59,096 nt of DNA from positions 1 to 59,096 of the forward strand of contig CAJVZA010000002.1 in assembly GCA_913009315.1 (NCBI GenBank), read 5' to 3'. Under the pieces are notes generated by a model, which had not been told where the DNA came from, did no database searches, and saw only the letters and a program-made list of their open reading frames with translations. Position 1 is the first letter of the stretch. The number at the start of each line of letters is the position of its first letter. Origin of the DNA: an uncultured Hippea sp. (GTDB lineage Bacteria; Campylobacterota_A; Desulfurellia; JAADFJ01). The position numbers and the translations under genes are program-made. Shown in pieces: positions 42,012-51,807 of this stretch.

Positions 42012-43295
42012 ATGAAAAGAAAGGTTATTGTAGCGGTTTTGTTGATTGCGTTCGTGATAACGGCGGGAACATCCTTGCTGAGGGCGGGCGGTTCCGATCA
42101 ATATTATGGAGGGCTCAGAACGTTTACGAATGTTCTGTCGATAATAAAGGCGAATTATGTTGAAAAGGTTGATCCTCAAAAACTAATTACAGGTGCTATC
42201 AGAGGAATGGTGGGCACGCTTGATCCTCACAGCGCTTATTTTACTCCCAAAGAGTATAAGGAATTCCAAACCATTACAACAGGAGAATTTGGAGGTTTGG
42301 GAATGACCGTAACATTGAAAGATGGTATTTTAACGGTTGTCTCGCCGATAGAGGGTACTCCTGCAGCGAGAGCAGGCATAAAAGCTAACGATAAAATAAT
42401 CAAAATAGACGGGAAAAATACTCCCGGAATGAGTCTCAATAAAGCCGTGTCTCTTCTGAGGGGAAAACCCGGAACAAAGGTAACCATTTCGATTTTGAGA
42501 AAAGGAAAACATAAACCTATTGTAGTCACAATAACAAGAGAGATAATTCATGTAAAAAGTGTCAAACATAAAATGCTGAAAGATAAAATAGGATATATAA
42601 AAATTTTACAATTTCAGGAAAATACCGGTAGAAATGTAAAAAGAGCTATTAAGGCACTCAGAAAAAAGGGAGCCATTGATCTTATACTGGATTTAAGAAA
42701 TAATCCAGGAGGATTACTGAGTCAAGCCGTGAGTGTTTCGGACGCATTTTTGACAAAAGGAACAATTGTAAGCATAAGAGGGAGAAAAAAAGTCGATACA
42801 ACCAGATTTACAGCTCACGATGACGGAAACGAACCGACGGGAAATATGATTGTGCTTATAAACGGAGGTTCGGCAAGTGCGGCCGAAATTGTTACCGGAG
42901 CGCTGAAGGATAATAAACGGGCAATTATAATGGGTCAAAAAAGCTTTGGGAAAGGTTCCGTTCAAACATTGATTCCTCTCGATAACGGCGGGGCATTAAA
43001 ACTGACAACAGCTAAATACTATACTCCAAACGGAAAATCAATTCAGGCTGTAGGCATAACACCGGATATTAGCGTTCCTGAAAAACTTATTCTGGCGAAA
43101 AAAAATAATGCATTGACTCGTATCAGAGAAGTTGATCTTCCTCATCATTTTGCGGCAAGCCAGAAGATTAATAACAGCAAAACTTTGAAGCAGAAAAAGA
43201 AATTGATGACAGACTACCAGCTTGAGAGGGCTGTGGACCTGTTGATAGGATTAAGAATTGCAAAAGGGATAGATGCAAAAAAAAAGGCAAAGTAA
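42012..43295 (+). CDS. ctpA: C-terminal processing protease (S41, CtpA/Prc)
   Basis: 427 aa. Periplasmic serine protease. Signal/membrane segment at the N terminus; DPHSAYFTPKEY and GEFGGLGMTV precede a PDZ domain (~res 95-175, PIEGTPAARAGIKANDKIIK). The catalytic Ser is in INGGSASAAEIVTGAL and the Lys in KSFGKGSVQTL. It begins immediately after the envC stop. The EnvC-CtpA-deacetylase order is common in deltaproteobacteria and suggests a peptidoglycan-remodelling unit. Confidence 0.95.
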   Translation: MKRKVIVAVLLIAFVITAGTSLLRAGGSDQYYGGLRTFTNVLSIIKANYVEKVDPQKLITGAIRGMVGTLDPHSAYFTPKEYKEFQTITTGEFGGLGMTVTLKDGILTVVSPIEGTPAARAGIKANDKIIKIDGKNTPGMSLNKAVSLLRGKPGTKVTISILRKGKHKPIVVTITREIIHVKSVKHKMLKDKIGYIKILQFQENTGRNVKRAIKALRKKGAIDLILDLRNNPGGLLSQAVSVSDAFLTKGTIVSIRGRKKVDTTRFTAHDDGNEPTGNMIVLINGGSASAAEIVTGALKDNKRAIIMGQKSFGKGSVQTLIPLDNGGALKLTTAKYYTPNGKSIQAVGITPDISVPEKLILAKKNNALTRIREVDLPHHFAASQKINNSKTLKQKKKLMTDYQLERAVDLLIGLRIAKGIDAKKKAK

Positions 43296-44166
43296 AAAAA
43301 GGCTGATAACGGCAGGACTGATAGTAGTCTTTGCCATAGCTTTGATAGCTGCTGCACTTTTATTCCTGACGCGGCCTGAACGTACAGGGAAAGTAAATGT
43401 CGAAACTAAGGCGGGCAAATCGACTGTTGTGATAAGTCCGCCTGAAATCGTAAAACCGACTGAAATCGCAAAACAAGGCAATGCTCATGTCAATCTGCCT
43501 AAACTTGCTATAGTTATTGATGATGTAGGTTATGATAACAAAATCTTGAAATCGTTCATATCGCTTGATTTGCCTCTTACATACGCCGTACTTCCGAATG
43601 CAACCCGTTACAGGCAGAGTGTGAATATTTTGGAGAAGGCAAATCTTGACTATCTTATCCATATGCCTATGCAGCCCGATGACTATCCGGGAATAAATCC
43701 GGGGAAAAATGCATTGCTGATTAATATGAGCAATAATAAAATTAAACAGCTGACCGAGGAAGCAATCAAGAAGCTTCCGGATGCGATTGGAGTCAACAAT
43801 CATATGGGTTCTGCCTTCGTTCAGAACAAAAAGAAAATGGAAGCTTTTCTCTCGGTTTTGAAGGAGCACAATCTATTTTTTCTGGATAGTGAAACTACAT
43901 CAAAAACTATAGGATGGCGGCTCGCGGAAACGGATGGAATCAGGTTTGCAAGGCGAAATATTTTTCTTGATAATATCAAAAATATTAAATATATAGAAAA
44001 ACAGTTGTTCAAAGCTGCCGATTATGCAAAACTTCATAAAGTAGCGATTGCTATAGGTCACGATCGACCCTTAACTGAATTGGCTCTTGCACAAACCAAA
44101 GACGCTCTTTCCAAAATGGTTGATTTAGTTGAAGTTAAAACAGTTATCGATAATCAAATTAAATGA
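43273..44166 (+). CDS. Divergent polysaccharide deacetylase (DUF610/YibQ)
   Basis: 297 aa. One N-terminal membrane helix (~res 11-30), then the family core LAIVIDDVGYDNKILKSFIS, PLTYAVLPN, YLIHMPMQP, GVNNHMGSAFVQ and AIGHDRP. These match the NodB-like fold without all canonical metal ligands. Envelope glycan modification is the likely role, substrate unknown. It overlaps ctpA by 23 nt and tsaD by 4 nt. Confidence 0.88.
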   Translation: MQKKRQSKKRLITAGLIVVFAIALIAAALLFLTRPERTGKVNVETKAGKSTVVISPPEIVKPTEIAKQGNAHVNLPKLAIVIDDVGYDNKILKSFISLDLPLTYAVLPNATRYRQSVNILEKANLDYLIHMPMQPDDYPGINPGKNALLINMSNNKIKQLTEEAIKKLPDAIGVNNHMGSAFVQNKKKMEAFLSVLKEHNLFFLDSETTSKTIGWRLAETDGIRFARRNIFLDNIKNIKYIEKQLFKAADYAKLHKVAIAIGHDRPLTELALAQTKDALSKMVDLVEVKTVIDNQIK

Positions 44167-45143
44167 ATATTCTTGCCATTGACACATCATGTGATGATAC
44201 CTCTGCTGCTGTAATCACAAAAGATGGGGTTGCATCAAATATAATCAATTCTCAGGACTCAATACATAACAAGTATGGAGGAATTGTGCCGGAAATAGCG
44301 GCAAGAGTGCATTTTTCAAATATTGCAGGTACTGTTAAGAAGGCGGTATCGGATGCCGAGACTTCATTCGATGCTATCGACAAAATAGCGGTCACAATGG
44401 GCCCCGGACTATTAGGGTCTCTTTTGGTGGGTCTTTCTTATGCAAAAGGATTGGCGTACCGTTTTGATAAAAAGTTTATAGGAGTTAATCATTTGGAAGG
44501 TCATCTTTATTCACCCTTTATTGGAAAAACTGTAAGATATCCATTTGTAGGGCTTGTCGTATCCGGAGGACACACATCTGTCTACAAGGTTGCAGATGAC
44601 AAAACGATAGAGCTTTTGGGAAGGACGCGTGATGATGCCGCAGGAGAATGTCTTGATAAAACTGCCAGACTTTGGAATTTGGGATATCCGGGAGGCAAAG
44701 CGATTGACCGGATGGCTGAATATGGTGATTCCTGCAGATTTAGTTTTCCGAGAACGGCTTTGGCTGACGGAAGTTTCAGTTTCAGCGGTCTCAAGAGTGC
44801 TGCGATACGGTTCAGCAAAGCGAATCGAAATATGATAAAAGATGCTATGCCTGATATTGCAGCATCATTTTTGGAAGCTGTAGTTGACACGTTGATCACA
44901 GGATCGGTTAATGCCTGCAGGACACAGAAAATCAGCTTGCTCGCAGTTTCCGGAGGCGTATCGGCAAACAAAAGGTTAAGAATAAGGCTTTCCGAATCCT
45001 GCAGAGAAAACGGTATAGAGCTTGTGCTGCCGGACAACCGGTTTACAACAGACAATGCTGCGATGATCGGCTTTGTGGCTTCCATGAAAGGTTATGACAA
45101 AAATTATACAAAACTCAATGCTTCGGCAATTTCCGCAATATGA
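44163..45143 (+). CDS. tsaD: tRNA N6-threonylcarbamoyltransferase TsaD
   Basis: 326 aa. Catalytic subunit for t6A37. ASKHA fold with ILAIDTSCDDTSAAVI (usually ETSCDETA; here DD), HFSNIAG in place of HxxNI, NHLEGHLYSPF (iron/zinc-binding His pair), VVSGGHTSVY and the C-terminal TTDNAAMIG. ATGA overlaps at both ends. tsaE lies 4 kb downstream in the same cluster. Confidence 0.95.
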   Translation: MNILAIDTSCDDTSAAVITKDGVASNIINSQDSIHNKYGGIVPEIAARVHFSNIAGTVKKAVSDAETSFDAIDKIAVTMGPGLLGSLLVGLSYAKGLAYRFDKKFIGVNHLEGHLYSPFIGKTVRYPFVGLVVSGGHTSVYKVADDKTIELLGRTRDDAAGECLDKTARLWNLGYPGGKAIDRMAEYGDSCRFSFPRTALADGSFSFSGLKSAAIRFSKANRNMIKDAMPDIAASFLEAVVDTLITGSVNACRTQKISLLAVSGGVSANKRLRIRLSESCRENGIELVLPDNRFTTDNAAMIGFVASMKGYDKNYTKLNASAISAI

Positions 45144-46375
45144 AAAAGATCGTTTTGGTCGGCAAGGCAAATTCCGGCAAATCTACTCTTTTTAATCTGC
45201 TTGTTGGAAAAAATATAGCAATGGTTGGTGATACAAAAGGATTGACCAGAGATTTGATAAAACGCAAAATAAGCAGGAACGGGCAATATTCAATTCTAAT
45301 AGATTCCGGCGGGCTGGGAGCTCGCTTCACGGATGAGGTTGGTGCTAAAAGAGATGAGGCAATAGAGCAATCCGATAAAATCATATTTATGTGTGATGCA
45401 ACGAGCAGGTTTGATGATGAGGATGAAAAGATATACAAAAAGATTTTGCGATCAAAAAAACCGTTTATATCTGTGCTGAATAAGGTTGATAACAAAATTT
45501 GCAATATTGATAAAAGTTTTTACAGATTGGGTAATTTTTATAAAATCTCTGCTAAACAAAGACGCATAGAACAGATTATCAGTTTTATGTTCGAGAATTC
45601 CGGAGAAGAAGCTGCTGCTGAGTCTGATGCATCAAAGATTGCTATTGTCGGAAGGCCTAATGCCGGTAAATCTTCTATTGTCAACAGAATATTAAATAAG
45701 GATCAAAATATCGTATCTGATATTCCGGGAACCACAATTGACACAATTGACAGTTTGATTAAAACAGAATACGGTAATTTTATACTTATTGACACGGCGG
45801 GATTAACCCGCAAGAAAAAGGATTCGGATTGGGAGATTGCCAAAGCTAAGGCGTTGGCAATGATAGCTGCATCAAAAATAGTAATGCTGATATTTGATAT
45901 AACAGAGGGTATTACAAAAGAAGACACTCTGATAGCGTCGAACGCGATACACAACAAGAAAGGACTGCTTCTGGTGGCAAACAAGATTGACAAAATCGAT
46001 TCCGATATAACGAAATACGAGAGATGGTTCAGATCTTATTACAAATTTCTGTCTTATTATCCGCTAATTCTGACAAGCGCCAAAACAAGCCGCAACTTCA
46101 GCACAATAGTAAAAAGACTGAAAAGCGTAGAGAAGTCTCTTGAGCGAAAAATATCAAAAAAGGAACTCGATCAGTTTACAGACAGATATCTGCCGAAAAT
46201 AGGAGCATCATATATCTATCAAAAAAATGAGACGTATCCGCTGTTTGTAATAAAGGTTCAAAAAGGCTATAATGATCGCAACACAAAATATATAAGAAAT
46301 CGGCTTTATAAAGATTTTGATTTTTATGGTGCACCGGTTGAGGTTAGGGTTATAAAAAAAGAGAGGAGACAATGA
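45140..46375 (+). CDS. der: Ribosome assembly GTPase Der (EngA)
   Basis: 411 aa, slightly shorter than the usual 435-490. Tandem G domains for 50S assembly: first P-loop GKANSGKST (res ~6-14; usually GRPNVGKST), G3 DSGG, NKVD; second P-loop GRPNAGKSS, DTAG, NKID. A KH-like C-terminal domain ends in PVEVRVIKK. The first G domain is the more diverged. ATGA overlaps with tsaD and argF. Confidence 0.94.
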   Translation: MKKIVLVGKANSGKSTLFNLLVGKNIAMVGDTKGLTRDLIKRKISRNGQYSILIDSGGLGARFTDEVGAKRDEAIEQSDKIIFMCDATSRFDDEDEKIYKKILRSKKPFISVLNKVDNKICNIDKSFYRLGNFYKISAKQRRIEQIISFMFENSGEEAAAESDASKIAIVGRPNAGKSSIVNRILNKDQNIVSDIPGTTIDTIDSLIKTEYGNFILIDTAGLTRKKKDSDWEIAKAKALAMIAASKIVMLIFDITEGITKEDTLIASNAIHNKKGLLLVANKIDKIDSDITKYERWFRSYYKFLSYYPLILTSAKTSRNFSTIVKRLKSVEKSLERKISKKELDQFTDRYLPKIGASYIYQKNETYPLFVIKVQKGYNDRNTKYIRNRLYKDFDFYGAPVEVRVIKKERRQ

Positions 46376-47316
46376 AACATTTTTTGAGACTCACAGATTT
46401 GTCAAAAGACGAACTGTATGAAATAATTGATCTTGCAATTGATGTTAAGAAAAAACCTATTTCTAACAGAATGGGCGGAAAAACCCTGGGACTTCTGTTT
46501 GAAAAGCCTTCAACCAGAACGAGAGTTTCGTTTGAAGCGGGATTTTATCAGATGGGAGGTAATTGCGTTGTTATAACTCCTCAAACCAGCCAGATCTCGC
46601 GCGGTGAAACGATTGAAGATACTGCAAAGGTTTTATCGAGATATCTTGATATGATTGCAATAAGAACGTTCGACCATGAAAGGATCGAACAATTTGCCGG
46701 GAACGCCTCTATTCCGGTTATAAACGCCTTGACAAATCTTACTCACCCATGCCAGCTTTTAGCTGATATGATGACAGTTGTCGAGAAAAAAGGGAGGAGG
46801 TTTGATTCAATGAAGATTGCATACTTTGGAGATGGAAATAATATGGCCAATACATGGATCGAAGCTGCTTCGATTTTCGGTTTTCATCTTTCCGTTGCTA
46901 CTCCTCAGGATTTTGCTCCGAATGCAGCAATTCTGCATCAAGCTATTACATATTCCGGCAATAAAAATAATATCGAAATTACCGATAATCCTCGGGAGGC
47001 AGCTAAAGATGCCGATCTGCTTTATACGGATGTATGGAACAGCATGAATCAGAAAGAAAGTAATGAAAAGATCATCAATCTGAAAAACTATCAGGTGAAT
47101 CAGGAGCTTGCAGAGCTGGCAAAACCTGACTTTCTATTTATGCACTGTTTGCCGGCTCACGTAGGACAGGAGGTTTCCGAATCGGTTTATAGAAGCAAGC
47201 ATTCTGTGATATATCAGGAGGCTGAGAATAGATTGCATACGCAAAAAGCGCTTATGCTGAAATTAATTGAATTAAATCTGCAGGAGGATTTGGGGGTACT
47301 GTATGAAAAAGATTAA
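46372..47316 (+). CDS. argF: Ornithine carbamoyltransferase
   Basis: 314 aa. Makes citrulline from ornithine and carbamoyl phosphate. FEKPSTRTRVSFEAGFYQMG (carbamoyl-phosphate site STRTR), HPCQLLADMMT, and FMHCLPAH.GQEVSE are all present. It overlaps der (ATGA) and argG (14 nt), making an argFG pair. Confidence 0.96.
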   Translation: MKHFLRLTDLSKDELYEIIDLAIDVKKKPISNRMGGKTLGLLFEKPSTRTRVSFEAGFYQMGGNCVVITPQTSQISRGETIEDTAKVLSRYLDMIAIRTFDHERIEQFAGNASIPVINALTNLTHPCQLLADMMTVVEKKGRRFDSMKIAYFGDGNNMANTWIEAASIFGFHLSVATPQDFAPNAAILHQAITYSGNKNNIEITDNPREAAKDADLLYTDVWNSMNQKESNEKIINLKNYQVNQELAELAKPDFLFMHCLPAHVGQEVSESVYRSKHSVIYQEAENRLHTQKALMLKLIELNLQEDLGVLYEKD

Positions 47317-48499
47317 AAAGATTGTGGTTGCGTACTCAGGAGGACTTGATACATCAATAATCGTAAAATGGCTTAAAGATAAATATGACTGTGATGTTGT
47401 GTGCTATACTGCCGATCTCGGGCAAAACGAACCCCTGGGTCATATTAAAGAAAAGGCTATGAAAACAGGAGCCTCAGCTGCTTATGTTGAGGATCTTCAA
47501 GAGGAATTTGTAGAGAATTTTGTTTTAAATGCTATAAAGGCCAATGCGCTCTATGAGGATAAATACCCTATGGCAACAGCGCTTGGGCGACCGCTAATTG
47601 CAAAAAGACTGGTTGAAATAGCCCATGAGGAAAATGCCGATGCGATCTGCCACGGCTCTACCGGAAAAGGCAACGATCAGGTGCGATTTGAGGTTTCGAT
47701 TGCGGCACTTGACCCTGATATCAAGGTTGTGGCTCCGCTCAGAACATGGGAACTTAAATCAAGGGATGCAGAGATTGAATATGCCAAAAGTTGCGGCATA
47801 GAGATTCCGGTTACAAAGGCATCTCCATACAGCATCGATAGAAATATATGGGGAATTGCAGTTGAGTGCGGAGTTCTGGAAGATCCTATGAACAGAGCAC
47901 CCGATGATGTATGGAGTATGACAATAAACCCTCAAAACGCTCCTGAAAGTCCTGAAGAGATAACTATAAGTTTTGATGAGGGCAAGCCTGCGGCAATCAA
48001 CGGCAAAAAACTAAGTCTTCTGGAAATAATCAAGAGATTAAACAAGACAGCCGGATCTCACGGAGTCGGCAGAATAGATATGGTAGAAAATCGTCTTGTA
48101 GGCATCAAGTCCCGCGAGGTATATGAGGCACCTGCGGCTGTAACGTTGATAGCTGCACATAAGGCGCTTGAAGAGCTGATTTTTGACCGTGAAACACTTC
48201 ATTTCAACAGTATTATGAGCTCTAAATATTCAGAGCTTGTTTATTATGGATGGTGGTTCTCTGATTTAAGAAAAGCTTTGGATAGTTATTTTAATTCACT
48301 TCAGGGGTATGCGACCGGTAATGTAAGAGTAAAATTTTACAAGGGCAGCATAAGTGTGACCGGAAAAGAGTCTCCGTATTCATTATATAACAAGAATCTT
48401 GCAACATATGGAACCGAAGATAGTTTTAAACACAGCTACGGAGAGGCATTTTGCTATTTATGGGGATTACCGCTTAGGGAAAGAGCAGCGAATAGATGA
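47303..48499 (+). CDS. argG: Argininosuccinate synthase
   Basis: 398 aa. Condenses citrulline and aspartate. ATP PP-loop [47 protein letters not shown] and [20 protein letters not shown] are diagnostic. argH is not adjacent; queF follows by ATGA overlap. Confidence 0.97.
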   Translation: MKKIKKIVVAYSGGLDTSIIVKWLKDKYDCDVVCYTADLGQNEPLGHIKEKAMKTGASAAYVEDLQEEFVENFVLNAIKANALYEDKYPMATALGRPLIAKRLVEIAHEENADAICHGSTGKGNDQVRFEVSIAALDPDIKVVAPLRTWELKSRDAEIEYAKSCGIEIPVTKASPYSIDRNIWGIAVECGVLEDPMNRAPDDVWSMTINPQNAPESPEEITISFDEGKPAAINGKKLSLLEIIKRLNKTAGSHGVGRIDMVENRLVGIKSREVYEAPAAVTLIAAHKALEELIFDRETLHFNSIMSSKYSELVYYGWWFSDLRKALDSYFNSLQGYATGNVRVKFYKGSISVTGKESPYSLYNKNLATYGTEDSFKHSYGEAFCYLWGLPLRERAANR

Positions 48500-48906
48500 A
48501 ATATGGCGAGCAGGCTGTAGAAAAGGCTGAGCTGGAAAGATGGAAAAACAACATTACCGACCATGATTATGTCGTAACAATGGAGTTTCCTGAATTTACA
48601 TGCCTGTGCCCCCGATCCGGATATCCTGACTTTGCAACTATAAAAGTTGAGTATATTCCGGATGAGTATGTCATTGAACTTAAATCCTTTAAACTTTATT
48701 TAAATCGCTATAGAAGCAGACATATTTCTCATGAAGATGCAACTAATCAGATATATGATGATCTTAAAAAAATCTTAAAGCCAAAATTTATTCAGGTAAT
48801 TGGAGATTTCGCTTCAAGAGGAAATCTTAAAACTACAATAAGGGTATCAAGCAGGATTAATGAAAGTACACCGATGGAAAACAGACGCACCGGCAAAAAC
48901 AATTAG
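48496..48906 (+). CDS. queF: NADPH-dependent preQ0 reductase
   Basis: 136 aa, type I QueF. Reduces preQ0 to preQ1 in queuosine synthesis. [19 protein letters not shown] holds the catalytic Cys (C38, LCP) and Asp (D45). [20 protein letters not shown] is the NADPH/substrate segment. Together with queC it shows queuosine is made de novo. tsaE starts 46 nt inside its 3' end. Confidence 0.95.
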   Translation: MKYGEQAVEKAELERWKNNITDHDYVVTMEFPEFTCLCPRSGYPDFATIKVEYIPDEYVIELKSFKLYLNRYRSRHISHEDATNQIYDDLKKILKPKFIQVIGDFASRGNLKTTIRVSSRINESTPMENRRTGKNN

Positions 48907-49300
48907 AATCGGCAGGATTATCGGAAGATGGGCAAAAATCGCAGCGAGACGCAAAACTGTTGTGATTTTTTTGGAAGGAGAGATGGGATCGGGAAAAACA
49001 ACGTTTGCAAGCGGTATAATTTCCGGAGCGGGTATAAATACAAGCAAATTTGCAGGAAGCCCGTCATATACGATAGCTAATCAGTATGAGGGGGATTTGA
49101 GGATAAACCACATTGATTTTTGGCGCTATAATCTGCAGCAATATAATAAAGATATGATATTGGAAGAGTTTTCTAACTACTTAGATGATGATATAACAAT
49201 TATAGAGTGGGGCAAACAGCTGGAGAAATCAATTGACGGTTATATCAGAATAAAAATATCAGGAGATAAAAAACGAACAGTAGTGCTGACTGCCGGATAG
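48860..49300 (+). CDS. tsaE: t6A biosynthesis ATPase TsaE
   Basis: 146 aa. P-loop protein that resets the TsaBD complex. [16 protein letters not shown] (Walker A), [10 protein letters not shown] (switch), HIDFWRY and IIEWGKQLE (family motifs). It starts inside queF with AGGA 3 nt upstream. The N terminus is ~10-15 residues longer than usual. The stop TAG overlaps the proposed aroE start as ATAG; an A6 run lies at 49268-49273. Confidence 0.9.
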   Translation: MKVHRWKTDAPAKTIRIGRIIGRWAKIAARRKTVVIFLEGEMGSGKTTFASGIISGAGINTSKFAGSPSYTIANQYEGDLRINHIDFWRYNLQQYNKDMILEEFSNYLDDDITIIEWGKQLEKSIDGYIRIKISGDKKRTVVLTAG

Positions 49301-50067
49301 ACGGCAATACAAAAATTTATGCTGTTATAGGAAATCCCGTCAGTCATTCTATGAGTCCTTCCATACAAAACAGATTATTTAAAAAACATAACTTAAATGC
49401 CGTTTATATACCGATACAAACAGGCGATCTCCGGACTGTTGTCTCTTCAATTAAAGTGACTGAAAATTTTATGGGCGCAAATATTACCATACCATATAAA
49501 GAAGCAATAATACCTTTACTGGATGAAATTTCTGAAGATGCCCGGTTCTGCGGAGCAGTAAATACAATATATAAGAACGCGGGCAGACTTTGCGGTGCAA
49601 ACAGCGATATTGACGGCTTTAAAGAAGCACTGAAATATGACCTCGGATTTGATATCAAGAACGGCGATGCAGCGATTCTTGGGACAGGCGGTGCGGCAAG
49701 AGCTGTTATAGCGGCGATTGGAAATCTGGCTAAATCTATAACAATAATAAGCAGAAACAGGAGCAGCGCAAAAACATTGATCGAACAATTTTCAGGCAGA
49801 GTGGCTGCGCAATTTTATGTAAAGAGCTGGGACGATGAGCTTAATGTCGATCTTATTATTAATGCAACACCAATCGGACTAAATGGAGAACTCCTGCCTA
49901 TAAATTTTGGAAAAAGCGCACTTTTTGATCTGGTATATTCAAAAAATAATACTCCAATTGTTGCATTATTCAAAAAATGCGGCAATAATGCAATAGATGG
50001 AAAACAGATGCTTAACAGACAAGCTGAAATCAGCTTTGCCATCTGGCAACGTTTTGGTGATTATTAG
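49297..50067 (+). CDS. aroE: Shikimate dehydrogenase, probable AUA start
   Basis: 256 aa if read from ATA 49297, close to the usual 265-275. That reading begins [20 protein letters not shown], exactly the conserved first strand and shikimate-binding S-x-S motif (S18, S20). The first in-frame ATG (49351) falls between these serines and would delete the strand. No ATG, GTG or TTG exists in frame before the stop at 49267-49269. Other hallmarks: ITIPYKE (catalytic Lys), GANSDIDGF, and the NADP loop ILGTGGAARAV. Alternatives are ATT 49315 or a -1 frameshift from tsaE. pilB follows immediately. Confidence 0.85.
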   Translation: MDGNTKIYAVIGNPVSHSMSPSIQNRLFKKHNLNAVYIPIQTGDLRTVVSSIKVTENFMGANITIPYKEAIIPLLDEISEDARFCGAVNTIYKNAGRLCGANSDIDGFKEALKYDLGFDIKNGDAAILGTGGAARAVIAAIGNLAKSITIISRNRSSAKTLIEQFSGRVAAQFYVKSWDDELNVDLIINATPIGLNGELLPINFGKSALFDLVYSKNNTPIVALFKKCGNNAIDGKQMLNRQAEISFAIWQRFGDY

Positions 50068-51807
50068 ATGCTCTTAGGAGAGATACTTCTCTGGTCGGGT
50101 AAGCTAACGCGGGATCAAATAAAAAAGGCGCTGGAAATACAGAAAAAGACAGGCAAGATGCTTGGTCAGATTGTTGTTGAGCAGGGATATATAACAGAAG
50201 ATGAATTAATGCACTACCTGTCCAAAAAAATAGGCGTCCAATATCAAAAGTTGATCGAAGATGAAATTGATAAGGAAGCTGTTGACCTTGTTCCTGAAAG
50301 TCTGGCAAAGAAATATCAATTGATACCTGTAAAAAGAGGAGTATACGAAATAACCGTTGCCATGACTGATCCTACAAACCTTCTGGCAATTGATGAAATA
50401 CGATTTGCTACCGGATTAAAGGTTGCGCCTGTTCTCGCTAAACAGTCTGAAATTCTTAATCTGATAGATATTTTTTATTCCAAATCCGGTACCGATATTG
50501 CAAAACTTACTTCGGACAACATAAGTGAATTTTCGTTCAATGAGGGCGGGGAACTGGATCTGGCAGAGGAGACCGACAGCGGATTCGATATTGATGCGGC
50601 AAAAAGAAGCTCCGAAGAAAAGCCGATTATACAGCTTGTCAATAAGGTGATATATGGTGCGATTTCCGAGAGATGTTCGGATATTCATTTTGAGCCTTAT
50701 GAAACAAGTTTTAGAATAAGATACAGAATAGACGGCATTCTTGAAACTATTGTTAGTCCTCCTAAAAAACTTGCTCCCGCCATAATCAGCCGTGTAAAAA
50801 TTATGTCTAAGCTTGATATTGCGGAACGAAGACTGCCGCAGGATGGACGGATAAGGGTGCATTTGAACACAAAAAAGGGTCGCAAATCTATTGATATCAG
50901 GATCTCCACAATACCTACGGTATATGGTGAAAAAGTAGTTATGCGGCTGCTCGATAAAGATAATCTTAGGACCGATTTAAGAGACCTGGGTCTGGAAGAG
51001 AATGATCTGAAAAAGTTAAAAAATGCCCTGGTTTCGCCTTATGGCATTATTCTTGCCGCCGGGCCTACGGGATCAGGAAAATCAACTACGCTTTATGCCG
51101 CATTGTCAACGCTTAATAAGCAGGACGTAAATATTATGACTGCTGAAGATCCGGTTGAGTACGATCTTGAGGGTATTAACCAGGTTTATGTGAAAGAGGC
51201 AATAGGACTTACATTTTCAGCTGCCCTTAGGAGCTTTTTAAGGCAGGATCCGGATATCATAATGGTAGGTGAAATAAGAGACACCGAAACTGCTGATATT
51301 GCTGCAAGAGCGGCGCTTACGGGACACCTGGTTCTCTCAACTATTCATACAAATGATGCGCCGTCTACAATAACAAGATTGATTGATATGGGAATAGAAC
51401 CGTATTTAATTGCAAGTTCGCTCAACTGTATAATATCTCAGAGATTGATAAGAAAAATTTGTCCGAAATGCAAGCATAAGGTTGAAGTTTCTCAGGCAGA
51501 ACTGTTAAATATCGGGTTTGACGAACAGGAGGCGGCGTCCGTTAATATCTATGAAGGCGCCGGCTGCAAGTATTGCAGAAATAGCGGATATCGAGACAGG
51601 ATAGCCATTTATGAACTGCTTGAGATAACAGAGAATATTAAAGAAGCAATACTGCAAAATCGTTCGATATCCAGACTTAGAGAAATTGCGAAAGACGAAT
51701 CTTTGATAAGTTTAAGAGAAAACGGACTACGAAAGGTTAAAAAGGGGATAACCACAATTTCTGAGATTCTTAGAGTAACTGTTATGCATAAAAGGAGCAA
51801 TCAATGA
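50068..51807 (+). CDS. pilB: Type IV pilus assembly ATPase PilB
   Basis: 579 aa. Powers pilus extension. N-terminal MshEN-type domain (LLGEILLWSGKLTRDQIKKA, repeated as MLGQIVVEQGYITEDEL), which in some homologues binds c-di-GMP. The core has SDIHFEPYE, RRLPQDGRI, Walker A GPTGSGKST, Walker B-like IIMVGEIRDTET and a tetracysteine zinc site (CPKCKH ... CKYCRNSGY). It starts right after the aroE stop and overlaps pilT by ATGA. Confidence 0.95.
   Translation: MLLGEILLWSGKLTRDQIKKALEIQKKTGKMLGQIVVEQGYITEDELMHYLSKKIGVQYQKLIEDEIDKEAVDLVPESLAKKYQLIPVKRGVYEITVAMTDPTNLLAIDEIRFATGLKVAPVLAKQSEILNLIDIFYSKSGTDIAKLTSDNISEFSFNEGGELDLAEETDSGFDIDAAKRSSEEKPIIQLVNKVIYGAISERCSDIHFEPYETSFRIRYRIDGILETIVSPPKKLAPAIISRVKIMSKLDIAERRLPQDGRIRVHLNTKKGRKSIDIRISTIPTVYGEKVVMRLLDKDNLRTDLRDLGLEENDLKKLKNALVSPYGIILAAGPTGSGKSTTLYAALSTLNKQDVNIMTAEDPVEYDLEGINQVYVKEAIGLTFSAALRSFLRQDPDIIMVGEIRDTETADIAARAALTGHLVLSTIHTNDAPSTITRLIDMGIEPYLIASSLNCIISQRLIRKICPKCKHKVEVSQAELLNIGFDEQEAASVNIYEGAGCKYCRNSGYRDRIAIYELLEITENIKEAILQNRSISRLREIAKDESLISLRENGLRKVKKGITTISEILRVTVMHKRSNQ

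Noticed and set aside
44163-45143. TsaD might be inactive because DTSCDDT replaces ETSCDET
   Set aside because: The substitutions are conservative, and the metal-binding His pair, SGGH and TTDNAAM motifs are intact.
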